The position numbers and the translations under genes are program-made. A stretch of 9,356 bases of DNA from Chloroflexota bacterium. GTDB taxonomy: Bacteria; Chloroflexota; Anaerolineae; 4572-78; J111. The stretch is from assembly GCA_003695455.1 (NCBI GenBank), contig RFJF01000159.1, forward strand, positions 1 to 9,356. Reading direction: 5' to 3'. Below are positions 1-6,418 of the stretch, one piece after another. The notes beneath the pieces were generated by a model. It had not been told where the DNA came from and did no database searches. It worked only from the letters and a program-made list of their open reading frames with translations. Every line of letters begins with the position of its first letter. Within the stretch, counting starts at the first letter, position 1.

Positions 1-37
1 GAGTTTATAGCGTTTGTTGAGTGTTTGGGGTTGGGTG

Positions 38-92
38 AGTTTGAGATTTGTTCATTGTTCACTGATAATTCGTAATTGTCATTGGTAATTGC
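38..92 (+). repeat. Degenerate 7-bp tandem repeat upstream of ruvA
   Basis: From about 52 to 92 the sequence falls into imperfect heptads of the form T(A/C)ATTGN: TCATTGT at 52-58, TCACTGA at 59-65, TAATTCG at 66-72, TAATTG at 73-78 (one base short), TCATTGG at 79-85 and TAATTGC at 86-92. A weaker 7-bp rhythm can be followed back to about 38. The array replaces any Shine-Dalgarno sequence in front of ruvA and contains its probable -10 box. Short degenerate heptamer arrays are known from intergenic regions of some bacteria, for example filamentous cyanobacteria; function here is unknown. Confidence 0.5.
41..69 (+). promoter_or_regulatory. Probable sigma70-type promoter of ruvA
   Basis: A -35 box TTGAGA (41-46, 5 of 6 to consensus) is followed after 17 bp by GATAAT (64-69, 5 of 6). 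Transcription would start near 76 and give a leader of about 19 nt before the ATG at 95. The promoter lies inside the heptad repeat, so the match could partly be a by-product of the AT-rich repeat. It implies that ruvA is transcribed on its own here. Confidence 0.5.
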
Positions 93-94
93 CC

Positions 95-682
95 ATGATT
101 GGTTCGCTCCGGGGCGAGATTATTGACAAAACCGAAGACAGCGCGCTGATTGACGTTGGCGGCGTGGGGTACGTGGTGCTGGCTCCCACAACTCTGCTTG
201 ACCTGCTGGATGTGGGCATGCACACGCAAATCTTCACCCATCTGCACGTGCGTGAACAGGAGTTGACTCTGTTTGGTTTTCCCAGCCGGGATGAACTGGA
301 AATGTTCCGCACACTGCTCAAAGTGCAGGGCATTGGCCCCAAAGTGGCGCTGGCTATTTTGTCGCACATTCCCGATGAAACACTGCGCCAGGCCGTAGCC
401 AGCGGCGAGGCGGGAATTCTGACCCGTGTGCCGGGCATTGGCGCAAAAAAAGCCAAACAAATTGTGTTCCAGTTGAAAGATAAAATTGGGTTTGAGGATA
501 TTTTTACTGCCGCCACGCCGGCCATTAGCGATACCGACGGCGAGGTGATTGCCGCGCTGACCGCGCTGGGTTACAGCGTTGTTGAAGCCCAAAGTGCGCT
601 GCAACAGCTGCCAGACGCCGTAAAAAATGACTCGGTAGAAGAAAAAGTGCGGGTGGCGTTGAGCAGTCTGGCTAAATTCTAA
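95..682 (+). CDS. ruvA: Holliday junction branch migration complex subunit RuvA
   Basis: RuvA binds four-way DNA junctions as a tetramer and loads the RuvB AAA+ motor for branch migration during recombination and repair. The 195-residue product has the normal family length. It opens with MIGSLRGEI, the typical RuvA N-terminus, so I chose ATG 95 over the TTG at 89. Visible parts: an OB-fold domain I (about 1-63, ending HVREQELTLFGF with acidic residues E54 and E56 near the pin position); two helix-hairpin-helix motifs in domain II (VQGIGPK at 77-83 and RVPGIGAKKA at 111-120); a flexible linker around 137-147; and the RuvB-binding domain III (about 148-195, with the usual ALTALGY). No Shine-Dalgarno is visible. 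ruvB and ruvC are not adjacent: the next gene is convergent mnmE, whose stop is 1 bp away. A run of seven A at 445-451 stays in frame. Identification is secure. Confidence 0.97.
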   Translation: MIGSLRGEIIDKTEDSALIDVGGVGYVVLAPTTLLDLLDVGMHTQIFTHLHVREQELTLFGFPSRDELEMFRTLLKVQGIGPKVALAILSHIPDETLRQAVASGEAGILTRVPGIGAKKAKQIVFQLKDKIGFEDIFTAATPAISDTDGEVIAALTALGYSVVEAQSALQQLPDAVKNDSVEEKVRVALSSLAKF

Positions 683-683
683 C

Positions 684-2060
684 TCACTTGCCAATGCAGA
701 AGTTGCTGAAAATGGTGTCCAGCAAATCTTCTGTAACTGTTTCCCCTGTAATTTCTCCCAGCGATTCCACTGCGTCTCGCACATCAATTGAAACCAAATC
801 CGGCGTCAGGCCGGATTGCTGGGCCGCAATGGCCGAACGGGTGCTTGAAAGCGCCCGCTGAATCAACGCCTTGTGCCGGGGGTTGCTCATCAGCGGCGTA
901 TCGGCCGACGTAACTTGCCCGCCCAGCACCAGCGATTCAACAGCGGCTTCCAGTTGCTCAACACCCTGCCCGGTAGTGGCCGAAATCCGGACACGCGATG
1001 CCTGCGGCAAAAAGTCTGCCGGAGGTTCAAACGTTGCCGCCGCCGGCAAATCGGTTTTGTTAATGACAAGCAGCGCCGGTTTGCCACGCACCAATTGCTC
1101 AATTTCCCAATCGGCGGAATTGAGCGGGGTGGCAGAATCTACCACCAGCAGGGCAATATCGGCCTGGGCCAGCGCGGCCCGGCTCCGTTCGATGCCAATG
1201 CGTTCAACCTCGTCGCCGCTGTTGGCGCGGATTCCGGCTGTGTCAACCAGCACCAGTGGAATGCCGCCCACATTGGCGGTTTCTTCCAGCGTATCGCGGG
1301 TGGTGCCGGGGATGCTGGTTACAATAGCCCGGTTGCCGCGCAGCAAGGCGTTGAGCAGGCTGCTTTTGCCCACGTTGGGCTGGCCCACAATAGCCGCCTT
1401 AACGCCCTGCCGGTAAATCAGCCCGCGGTCGGCGCTTTTCAGTAACTTTTCAAGCCGTTCAGAGACTCTAAAGAGAGGGCCGGTAATGTCCTGAAACGGA
1501 ATTTCATCCTCCACAAAGTCAATGCTGGCTTCCAAAAAAGCCAACTGGTTCAGCAGCAACGCCCGGAGTTCAGACACCTCCGCCGACAGGCCGCCGCTCA
1601 ATTGCCCGGTAGCCACCCGCAGCGCCGCGTCGGTTTTGGCCTCGATTATATCCAGCACGGCCTCGGCTTGCGCCAAATCCAGCCGGCCGTTGAGAAAAGC
1701 GCGCAGCGTCATTTCGCCGGCCTCTGCCGGGCGAGCGCCCAAACTGAATACCAGTTGCAAAATTTGGCGCAGCGGCACAACACCGCCGTGGGCCTGAATT
1801 TCTACCACGTGCTGGCGGGTGTAACTGTGGGGTTGCGGCATGTGCACCACCAGCGCTTCGTCAAGTATTTGGCCTGAATCCGGGTCAACAATGGTTCCGT
1901 AGTGCAACCGGTGGGGCTTAAAAATCGTAGTGTGGCGGGCCGGCCTGAAAATCTGGCGGGCAATGGCCGGCGCCTGGGGGCCGCTGAGCTTGATAATTCC
2001 TACACCACTTTGGCCTATTGACGTTGCAATAGCTGCTATGGTATCATCTAAACTGTACAT
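684..2060 (-). CDS. mnmE: tRNA uridine-5-carboxymethylaminomethyl modification GTPase MnmE (TrmE)
   Basis: MnmE is the GTPase which, with the FAD enzyme MnmG, installs the (carboxymethyl)aminomethyl group on U34 of several tRNAs, using a methylene-tetrahydrofolate one-carbon unit in the cytoplasm. The 458 residues match the usual length. The N-terminal tetrahydrofolate-binding domain (about 1-120) starts DDTIAAIAT and includes GIIKLSG (21-27) and QAHGG (89-93). A helical domain (about 121-458) is interrupted by the G domain (about 218-380). Its motifs are all intact: P-loop GQPNVGKS (226-233), TTRD (253-256), DTAG (273-276), NKTD (334-337) and SAT (360-362). E286 in EVERIG aligns with the catalytic Glu282 of E. 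coli MnmE. The C-terminal CIGK carries the conserved Cys455. The ATG at 2060 is supported by AGGAGA at 2072-2077 and by the start of the conserved region. It is transcribed away from the kinase gene and converges on ruvA. MnmG is not in the window. Confidence 0.98.
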   Translation of the reverse strand: MYSLDDTIAAIATSIGQSGVGIIKLSGPQAPAIARQIFRPARHTTIFKPHRLHYGTIVDPDSGQILDEALVVHMPQPHSYTRQHVVEIQAHGGVVPLRQILQLVFSLGARPAEAGEMTLRAFLNGRLDLAQAEAVLDIIEAKTDAALRVATGQLSGGLSAEVSELRALLLNQLAFLEASIDFVEDEIPFQDITGPLFRVSERLEKLLKSADRGLIYRQGVKAAIVGQPNVGKSSLLNALLRGNRAIVTSIPGTTRDTLEETANVGGIPLVLVDTAGIRANSGDEVERIGIERSRAALAQADIALLVVDSATPLNSADWEIEQLVRGKPALLVINKTDLPAAATFEPPADFLPQASRVRISATTGQGVEQLEAAVESLVLGGQVTSADTPLMSNPRHKALIQRALSSTRSAIAAQQSGLTPDLVSIDVRDAVESLGEITGETVTEDLLDTIFSNFCIGK

Positions 2061-2071
2061 AAATTTAAGGT

Positions 2072-2077
2072 TCTCCT
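2072..2077 (-). promoter_or_regulatory. Ribosome binding site of mnmE
   Basis: On the minus strand AGGAGA lies about 11 nt before the ATG at 2060. It is the only strong Shine-Dalgarno sequence in front of any gene in the window, and it supports this start over other codons. The spacing is slightly long. Confidence 0.7.
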
Positions 2078-2106
2078 GAGTTCAGGCGTACTTTTTAGAG
2101 GCGGCA

Positions 2107-2128
2107 AATCAGCCGGTTTTGGCTGATT
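2107..2128. promoter_or_regulatory. Perfect 8-bp dyad overlapping the mnmE promoter
   Basis: AATCAGCC (2107-2114) and GGCTGATT (2121-2128) form a perfect inverted repeat around a 6-nt centre. There is no T-run after it on either strand, so it does not look like an intrinsic terminator. Its right arm shares 3 bases with the mnmE -10 box and its centre covers the predicted transcription start, the usual place of a repressor operator. It could also form a hairpin at the very 5' end of the transcript. No regulator is encoded beside it. Confidence 0.5.
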
Positions 2129-2154
2129 ATACCACAAACCCAACACTGTGAAGT
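2126..2154 (-). promoter_or_regulatory. Extended -10 promoter of mnmE
   Basis: On the minus strand TGGTATAAT (2134 down to 2126) is a perfect extended -10 element (TGN plus TATAAT). The -35 region is weaker: ACTTCA (2154-2149) at 17 bp, or TTCACA (2152-2147, 5 of 6) at only 15 bp. Extended -10 promoters commonly tolerate a poor -35. Transcription would start near 2119, leaving a leader of about 58 nt. I found no comparably good promoter on the plus strand of this spacer for the kinase gene; TCTAAT at 2176-2181 lacks a matching -35. Confidence 0.65.
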
Positions 2155-2219
2155 AACCTTGCGGTTGTTGCACAGTCTAATCTGCTTGTACCAATTGTAT
2201 TGATATTTGGAAAATAACC

Positions 2220-4514
2220 GTGTTGCTGGAATGGATTAAAAAGCTGTTTGGATTTTTCACATCCAGCATTAGTAGAAAAATTATTCTCCCTTACGCGGTA
2301 CTTACCCTGATTCTGGCCGCATTTGGGATTTTTGTAGTGGTGCGGCTGGTGGCGGGTTCCTTTGAAGCCCGGCTAAAAAACCAACTCCGGGAAGCCGCCC
2401 AGGTTGTGAGTGATGAAGTTGTCAACCGTGAGCGCAACCGGCTTGAGGTTGAACGGCTGGTGGTCAACATTATCGGTGTGGCCGATGCCCTGATCAACCG
2501 CGACGCCGACGCACTCAACGAGCTGGTCTCGCCGGTGATGGTCAACTCCAAGCTCATTGACAGCTTGATTCTGGTAGATACGCAAGGTACAGAACTGCTG
2601 CGGTTGCAGCGCGAAGCCGAAGGCGGGCAGGTATTTATTAACACCACATTTAACGGTGGTGGCAATTACCTGGATATGGATGCAGTGGCGCAGGTTCTGT
2701 CTGATCCCGAAGGCTTCAAATCGGTGCAGATAGTCAAAGAACCGGACACCGGCAACCTGATTATTTACACCGTTGGCCCCATCCAAACCACCGAAGGCGT
2801 GGTGGGCGCGGCGCTGGTTGGCACCTATTTGCACCACGAACTGGCAATACTGCAAAATCTGGCGTTGGCAAACCTGGTGTTATTTGATGAGTCCGGGCAG
2901 GTGCTGGCCTCAACATTTCCTTTAGACAAACAAACGTTATCTGATCTCTTTTTCTTTTTCACGCCCGAACGCTACCAGGAAGTGATTGCAAACCAGGATG
3001 TGACGTTGCTGGACCAGGCCAGCCTTCCGGACCCCGACAATCCGGGGCTTTCTCCGGAAGACACGCAATCAATCTCGGTTCGGGGGCAGGGCTACCGGCT
3101 GGCCTACGCGCCGTTCCGGCTCAGAGACCAAACGTTTGGCGTATACGCGGTGGCGCTGCCCACCAATTTTATTACCAGCGCCACCGACCAAAGCAGAAAT
3201 TACCTGATTGCACTCTTTTCTGTGGGCGTGGTAACTGTATTTGGGGTTGGATATGTGGTTTCCCGGCGCATCAGCCAGCCCATTTTACAGTTGGTGCAAA
3301 CATCGCTGGCTATCCGCAAGGGAAATCTGGACCAGCGAACCGGCGTAAAACGTGACGACGAAATTGGCATTCTGGCTACCACGTTTGATGAAATGACCGC
3401 CGAATTGCAGCAACTGCTGAAAGCGCGTGAAGAAGAAGCCAGCCGGCTCACCGCCATTCTCAACAGTATTGCCGATGGTGTGGTAGTGCAAGACACCGAA
3501 GGGCGCATTGTTGTAAAAAATCCGGCGGCAGAACAAATGCTGCAGGTGCTGGAAGAAAATTTTTTAAGAAATTCTTTACAGCACGCAAACCAGGCAGAAC
3601 CCATTACCCTGGAACATGAACAAATCTCGGCATCGTTGCTGGAATATTTGCGCAGTTTTGAATTTAGAGAAACGCGCCGGCTTGAGGCCGGAACCCGAAT
3701 GTTCAGCGCCCTGTCTGCGCCGGTTGTCACCGCCGAAGGTGAGCGGCTGGGAACCGTAGTTGTGCTGCGAGATGTTACCCGCGAGTATGAGTCTGAAAAG
3801 CTGAAGGACGATTTCATCACCAGCATGTCTCACGAACTCAGAACGCCGCTGACGGCCATCAAGGGGTACAACGAGTTACTAAAACTGACCGCCGCCGACA
3901 AACTGGATATGCGTCAGATTGAATTTATTGACACTATTGGCGCCAACGTGGATGACCTGCTGGAAATTATTCAACAAATGCTTGATCTCTCACAAATCAA
4001 CGCCGGAACTTTGGGAATTGACCAGGAGCCGCTAGACTTTAAAGCACTGCTGCAAGAAGAAGTGGCCCACTGGGACCACAAAATGAAAGAACGAAACGTA
4101 CAATTTTTAGCCAGAATTCCCGCTGAAGAAATTTGGGTAAAAGGCGACCAACAACGGTTGGCGCAAGTACTGCACAATTTAATTAAAAATGCTCACAATT
4201 ACACCCTGCCCGGCGGTAACGTTGTGGTTAATGTCTCACAGGAAAACGGGTCGGTGCAGGTGGATATTGAAGACTCTGGCGTTGGCATATCCCCGGAAAA
4301 TCAGCGATTCCTGTTTCGGCGTTTTTTCCGGGCCATTCACGAAGAGCACACGTTTGAAATTAGCGGCGCAGGCCTGGGGTTGTATACCAGCAAAGCCATT
4401 GTAGAAGCGCACGGCGGAAAAATCTGGATGGAAAGCAAACTAAACCAGGGTAGCAAGTTCAGCTTCTCGCTGGCTACCATTACGCCCACCACCAAAGAAG
4501 ACACATCAAGTTAA
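2220..4514 (+). CDS. Membrane sensor histidine kinase (Cache-like sensor, HAMP, PAS, HisKA, HATPase)
   Basis: A 764-residue two-component sensor kinase. Domains in order: TM1 (about 21-45); a roughly 280-residue extracytoplasmic region (46-326) resembling a double Cache ligand-binding fold; TM2 (about 327-348); HAMP (about 349-401, with P354 and DEIG at 380-383); a short coiled stretch (398-410); PAS (about 406-520, LNSIADGVVVQDTEGRIV); HisKA with the phospho-acceptor H538 in SHELRTP; and a complete HATPase_c with N-box HNLIKNAHN (652-660), G1 DSGVGI (685-690) and G2 GAGLGL (716-721). All catalytic residues are present, so it should be active. There is no receiver or output domain and no response regulator gene nearby: it is an orphan kinase whose partner is unknown. 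The GTG at 2220 was chosen because an in-frame stop lies at 2178 and a weak GGA lies 8 nt upstream; TTG 2223 is an alternative. The next gene starts 10 bp after its stop, suggesting co-transcription. The ligand cannot be told from sequence. Confidence 0.93.
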   Translation: MLLEWIKKLFGFFTSSISRKIILPYAVLTLILAAFGIFVVVRLVAGSFEARLKNQLREAAQVVSDEVVNRERNRLEVERLVVNIIGVADALINRDADALNELVSPVMVNSKLIDSLILVDTQGTELLRLQREAEGGQVFINTTFNGGGNYLDMDAVAQVLSDPEGFKSVQIVKEPDTGNLIIYTVGPIQTTEGVVGAALVGTYLHHELAILQNLALANLVLFDESGQVLASTFPLDKQTLSDLFFFFTPERYQEVIANQDVTLLDQASLPDPDNPGLSPEDTQSISVRGQGYRLAYAPFRLRDQTFGVYAVALPTNFITSATDQSRNYLIALFSVGVVTVFGVGYVVSRRISQPILQLVQTSLAIRKGNLDQRTGVKRDDEIGILATTFDEMTAELQQLLKAREEEASRLTAILNSIADGVVVQDTEGRIVVKNPAAEQMLQVLEENFLRNSLQHANQAEPITLEHEQISASLLEYLRSFEFRETRRLEAGTRMFSALSAPVVTAEGERLGTVVVLRDVTREYESEKLKDDFITSMSHELRTPLTAIKGYNELLKLTAADKLDMRQIEFIDTIGANVDDLLEIIQQMLDLSQINAGTLGIDQEPLDFKALLQEEVAHWDHKMKERNVQFLARIPAEEIWVKGDQQRLAQVLHNLIKNAHNYTLPGGNVVVNVSQENGSVQVDIEDSGVGISPENQRFLFRRFFRAIHEEHTFEISGAGLGLYTSKAIVEAHGGKIWMESKLNQGSKFSFSLATITPTTKEDTSS

Positions 4515-4524
4515 ATTCCGGCCC

Positions 4525-6282
4525 ATGCAAGATCAACAAATGCCACACAAAGAAAACAGAGAGCAGGTAAACTGGCAGCGGGTGCTGATTGCTGTGCTGT
4601 TCTTGCTGCTCAGTTTTGTGTGCGTGGTCTGCTCATCGCAAAGCGCGTTGCTTTATATTGACCGGGATACCATCTTGGGCGGGGTCAGAGCCAGATTCAG
4701 CGCCGACTACGGCCCCAGTGAACCGATAGCCCTTTCACCCATTGACCGGGACCGGTTGATGGACGAACTGGCTCGCGACGAAGCTGCACTGCTGGCTACA
4801 CCTGCCGCGGGAAGCGCCGGTTCGGCGGTGGTGGCGCTGCTGCCCGGCATCACGCCCGTTCAGGTTTTCATCACGCCAGGCACGGCCGTTATTGTGGTTA
4901 CGGCCACACCGCTGCCCACTTTTACGCCAACCGCAACACCGCTGCCCACCGCAACATCTGTACCCGCTTCGCCAACCCGCAGGCCCACGCCAACTCCGTT
5001 GCCCACCAGCCCGCCCCCTACTTCCAAACCGACTGTCGGTGTTCCAACAGCCACACCGTCGCCAACAACTGTGCCAACGGGAACACCCAGCCCCACGCGC
5101 ACGCCTACCTCCATTCCCACATCTACGCCTACGTTCACCCCCATTCCTACCAGCGTCAGCAAGCCCCCCACCGCTGTTGATGACAGCTTCAGCTTGCCTG
5201 AAGATTCCTCGCTGACGTACAACGTTCTGCAAAATGACCTGGCCGGCGATGGCTCGCTGGTTTTTGGTTCGCTGCTGATTATAACAAACCCCGGCCATGG
5301 CAACGTTACCGTTAACACCACCACCGGAGAAGTAACCTACACACCCAACCCCAATTTTAGCGGTGCCGACAGTTTTGAGTACCGGATTTGCGACACCAAC
5401 AACCAGTGCGCCACCGGCAGCGTTGCCGTGGTTGTTATTGCCTTGAACGATGCCCCCATTGCCGTGGATGATTCGCTGCCCGCCACAGAAGACACCCCGG
5501 CCACCCTGCCGGTTATGAACAATGACTCTGACCCCGACAACGACCCGCTAACCATCACCGCGGTGGGGGTGCCGGCCAATGGCCTCATTCTCAATACCGG
5601 CGCCAACCTTGTGTACACGCCCACACTCAATTTTAACGGCACCGATATTTTCACTTACACCATTTCTGACGGCATTTTGCAGGATACCGCCACCGTTACC
5701 GTTACCGTGGCTCCGGTCAACGACCCGCCGGTGGCCGTAAATGATACCGCCGTCACCGCCGAGGACACCTCGGAGGTGATTAACGTGCTGCTCAATGATA
5801 CAGACCCTGACGGCGACCGCTTAAAGGTGATTGCAGTCGCTAATCCGGCCAACGGCAGCGCAACCACCAATCCCGGTCAAACCATTGTGCAGTACACCCC
5901 CAACCCCAACTTTGCCGGCACCGACGTGTTTACATACACCATCTCTGATGGCCTGCTATCTGCCACCGCCACCATCACCGTCACCCTCATTCCCATCAAT
6001 GACCCACCCGTGGCTGCGCCAGACAGCTACACTACCCCGGCAAATACGCCGCTGCTCATCACCGCTCCCGGTGTGCTCGGCAATGATACCGATGTGGACA
6101 ACACCACCCTGACGGCCATTACCAAAACCCTGACGCTCTCGGGCAGCCTGTCACTGGCGGCAGACGGCGGGTTCACTTACACCCCCAACCCCGGCTTTAC
6201 CGGCACCGACAGCTTCACCTATGTTGCCAATGACGGCCGGGCAGATTCAAATTCCGTGACAGTGAGTATCACTGTAAATTGA
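4525..6282 (+). CDS. Membrane-anchored surface protein with Thr/Pro stalk and four cadherin/Ig-like repeats
   Basis: A 585-residue surface protein, function unknown. A basic N-terminus is followed by one hydrophobic segment (about 19-36). It is probably a signal anchor with the C-terminus outside; the CC-containing end (C33, C36) has no proper lipobox because V precedes C36. Residues about 37-125 form an unrecognised region with an acidic helical piece (IDRDRLMDELARDEAALL, 73-90). Residues 126-213 are a Thr/Pro-rich stalk. Then come four tandem repeats of about 93 residues (214-308, 309-401, 402-494, 495-585) of the Ig/cadherin-like type seen in VCBS-rich adhesins: NDPPVA at the joins, EDT, ND.DPDGD, YTPNPNF.GTD.FTYT.SDG. 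The protein stops exactly at the end of repeat 4, with no LPXTG or other C-terminal anchor. Units 2 and 3 keep an acidic, Ca2+-type loop. Start ATG 4525 has no Shine-Dalgarno; ATG 4540 is possible. It lies 10 bp behind the kinase and is probably its operon partner. Adhesion or cell-contact is inference. Confidence 0.85.
   Translation: MQDQQMPHKENREQVNWQRVLIAVLFLLLSFVCVVCSSQSALLYIDRDTILGGVRARFSADYGPSEPIALSPIDRDRLMDELARDEAALLATPAAGSAGSAVVALLPGITPVQVFITPGTAVIVVTATPLPTFTPTATPLPTATSVPASPTRRPTPTPLPTSPPPTSKPTVGVPTATPSPTTVPTGTPSPTRTPTSIPTSTPTFTPIPTSVSKPPTAVDDSFSLPEDSSLTYNVLQNDLAGDGSLVFGSLLIITNPGHGNVTVNTTTGEVTYTPNPNFSGADSFEYRICDTNNQCATGSVAVVVIALNDAPIAVDDSLPATEDTPATLPVMNNDSDPDNDPLTITAVGVPANGLILNTGANLVYTPTLNFNGTDIFTYTISDGILQDTATVTVTVAPVNDPPVAVNDTAVTAEDTSEVINVLLNDTDPDGDRLKVIAVANPANGSATTNPGQTIVQYTPNPNFAGTDVFTYTISDGLLSATATITVTLIPINDPPVAAPDSYTTPANTPLLITAPGVLGNDTDVDNTTLTAITKTLTLSGSLSLAADGGFTYTPNPGFTGTDSFTYVANDGRADSNSVTVSITVN
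4900..5163 (+). repeat. Coding low-complexity Thr/Pro repeat (surface stalk)
   Basis: Codons 126-213 of the Ig-repeat protein are almost only Thr, Pro, Ser, Ala and Val, with recurring TATPLPT, PTPTPLPT and TPSPT units. The DNA is correspondingly a C-rich array of ACN and CCN codons. Such extended linkers usually act as rigid, often glycosylated spacers holding a domain away from the cell surface. They are a frequent signature in Chloroflexota secreted proteins, as far as I know. The array is a likely site for length change between strains. Confidence 0.85.
5164..6279 (+). repeat. Four tandem Ig/cadherin-like coding repeats (about 279 bp each)
   Basis: Units run about 5164-5448, 5449-5727, 5728-6006 and 6007-6279. 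Each encodes a PPVA.D start, an ND.D loop and a YTPNPNF.GTD.F.Y block near its end. DNA similarity is best in that last block: related stretches encode YTPNPNF or YTPNPGF near 5338, 5893 and 6178. Elsewhere the units have diverged, so this is an old duplication rather than a recent expansion. Confidence 0.8.
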
Positions 6283-6418
6283 TAGCAAAATTGTACCACC
6301 GCCCGGATTCCGGCTTAAAATTTACCGGCAAGATTGGTAAAAGCGTATCTAAATCCCTATAATCCAGACATTAGTATAGGCGCCCGGTCAGTTTGATGAT
6401 GCCACGTTGAATACACGT
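6283..6418. other. Intergenic leader between the two surface protein genes
   Basis: This 136-bp spacer is clearly AT-richer than its flanks. It has short CCGG-based inverted repeats (CCGGATTCCGG at 6303-6313, another CCGG at 6325-6328) but no stem followed by a T-run, so I cannot call a terminator for the upstream gene. It contains the promoter at 6334-6363. A four-codon reading frame (ATG ATG CCA CGT stop, 6396-6410) ends 8 bp before the next start codon. No Shine-Dalgarno is visible before ATG 6419. Confidence 0.5.
6334..6363 (+). promoter_or_regulatory. Sigma70-type promoter of the giant surface protein gene
   Basis: TTGGTA (6334-6339, 4 of 6) and a perfect TATAAT (6358-6363) are separated by 18 bp. 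Transcription should start near 6370, giving a leader of about 49 nt. It suggests that the giant gene can be expressed independently of the kinase and Ig-repeat gene. Confidence 0.65.

Noticed and set aside
1..75. Open frame at the left edge reading about 24 codons to a TAA at 73-75, possible tail of an upstream gene such as ruvC
   Set aside because: The peptide resembles no RuvC or other C-terminus I know, and the stretch is G/T-rich low complexity that merges into the heptamer repeat. Too short to support a gene.
445..451. Run of seven A in ruvA as a possible programmed frameshift site
   Set aside because: The zero frame continues through the second helix-hairpin-helix motif and domain III to a normal C-terminus; no alternative frame gives a sensible product.
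59..787. A 242-codon minus-strand open frame, plus a 148-codon one at 79-525, opposite ruvA
   Set aside because: Both are antisense to a secure ruvA; their translations are rich in unusual residues and show no domain. They are shadows of its codon pattern.
871..1445. Two plus-strand frames of 181 and 190 codons opposite mnmE
   Set aside because: They lie wholly antisense to the intact G domain of mnmE, have low-complexity Ser/Ala or Gln/His-rich translations and no upstream signals.
2107..2128. Dyad between mnmE and the kinase gene as a transcription terminator
   Set aside because: Neither strand has a T-run after the stem, and no gene ends nearby: both neighbours start from this spacer.
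4636..4650. Lipobox-like Cys36 at the end of the hydrophobic segment of the Ig-repeat protein
   Set aside because: The residue before the cysteine is Val rather than Gly, Ala or Ser, so a standard lipoprotein signal is not supported.
5164..6279. Tandem repeat block considered as a CRISPR or other DNA repeat array
   Set aside because: The period is about 279 bp, units are in frame and diverged, and they translate into Ig-like domains; there are no short direct repeats with unique spacers.
6301..6330. CCGG inverted repeats as terminator of the Ig-repeat gene
   Set aside because: Stems are only 4-5 bp, one has a single-base loop, and there is no T-tract.
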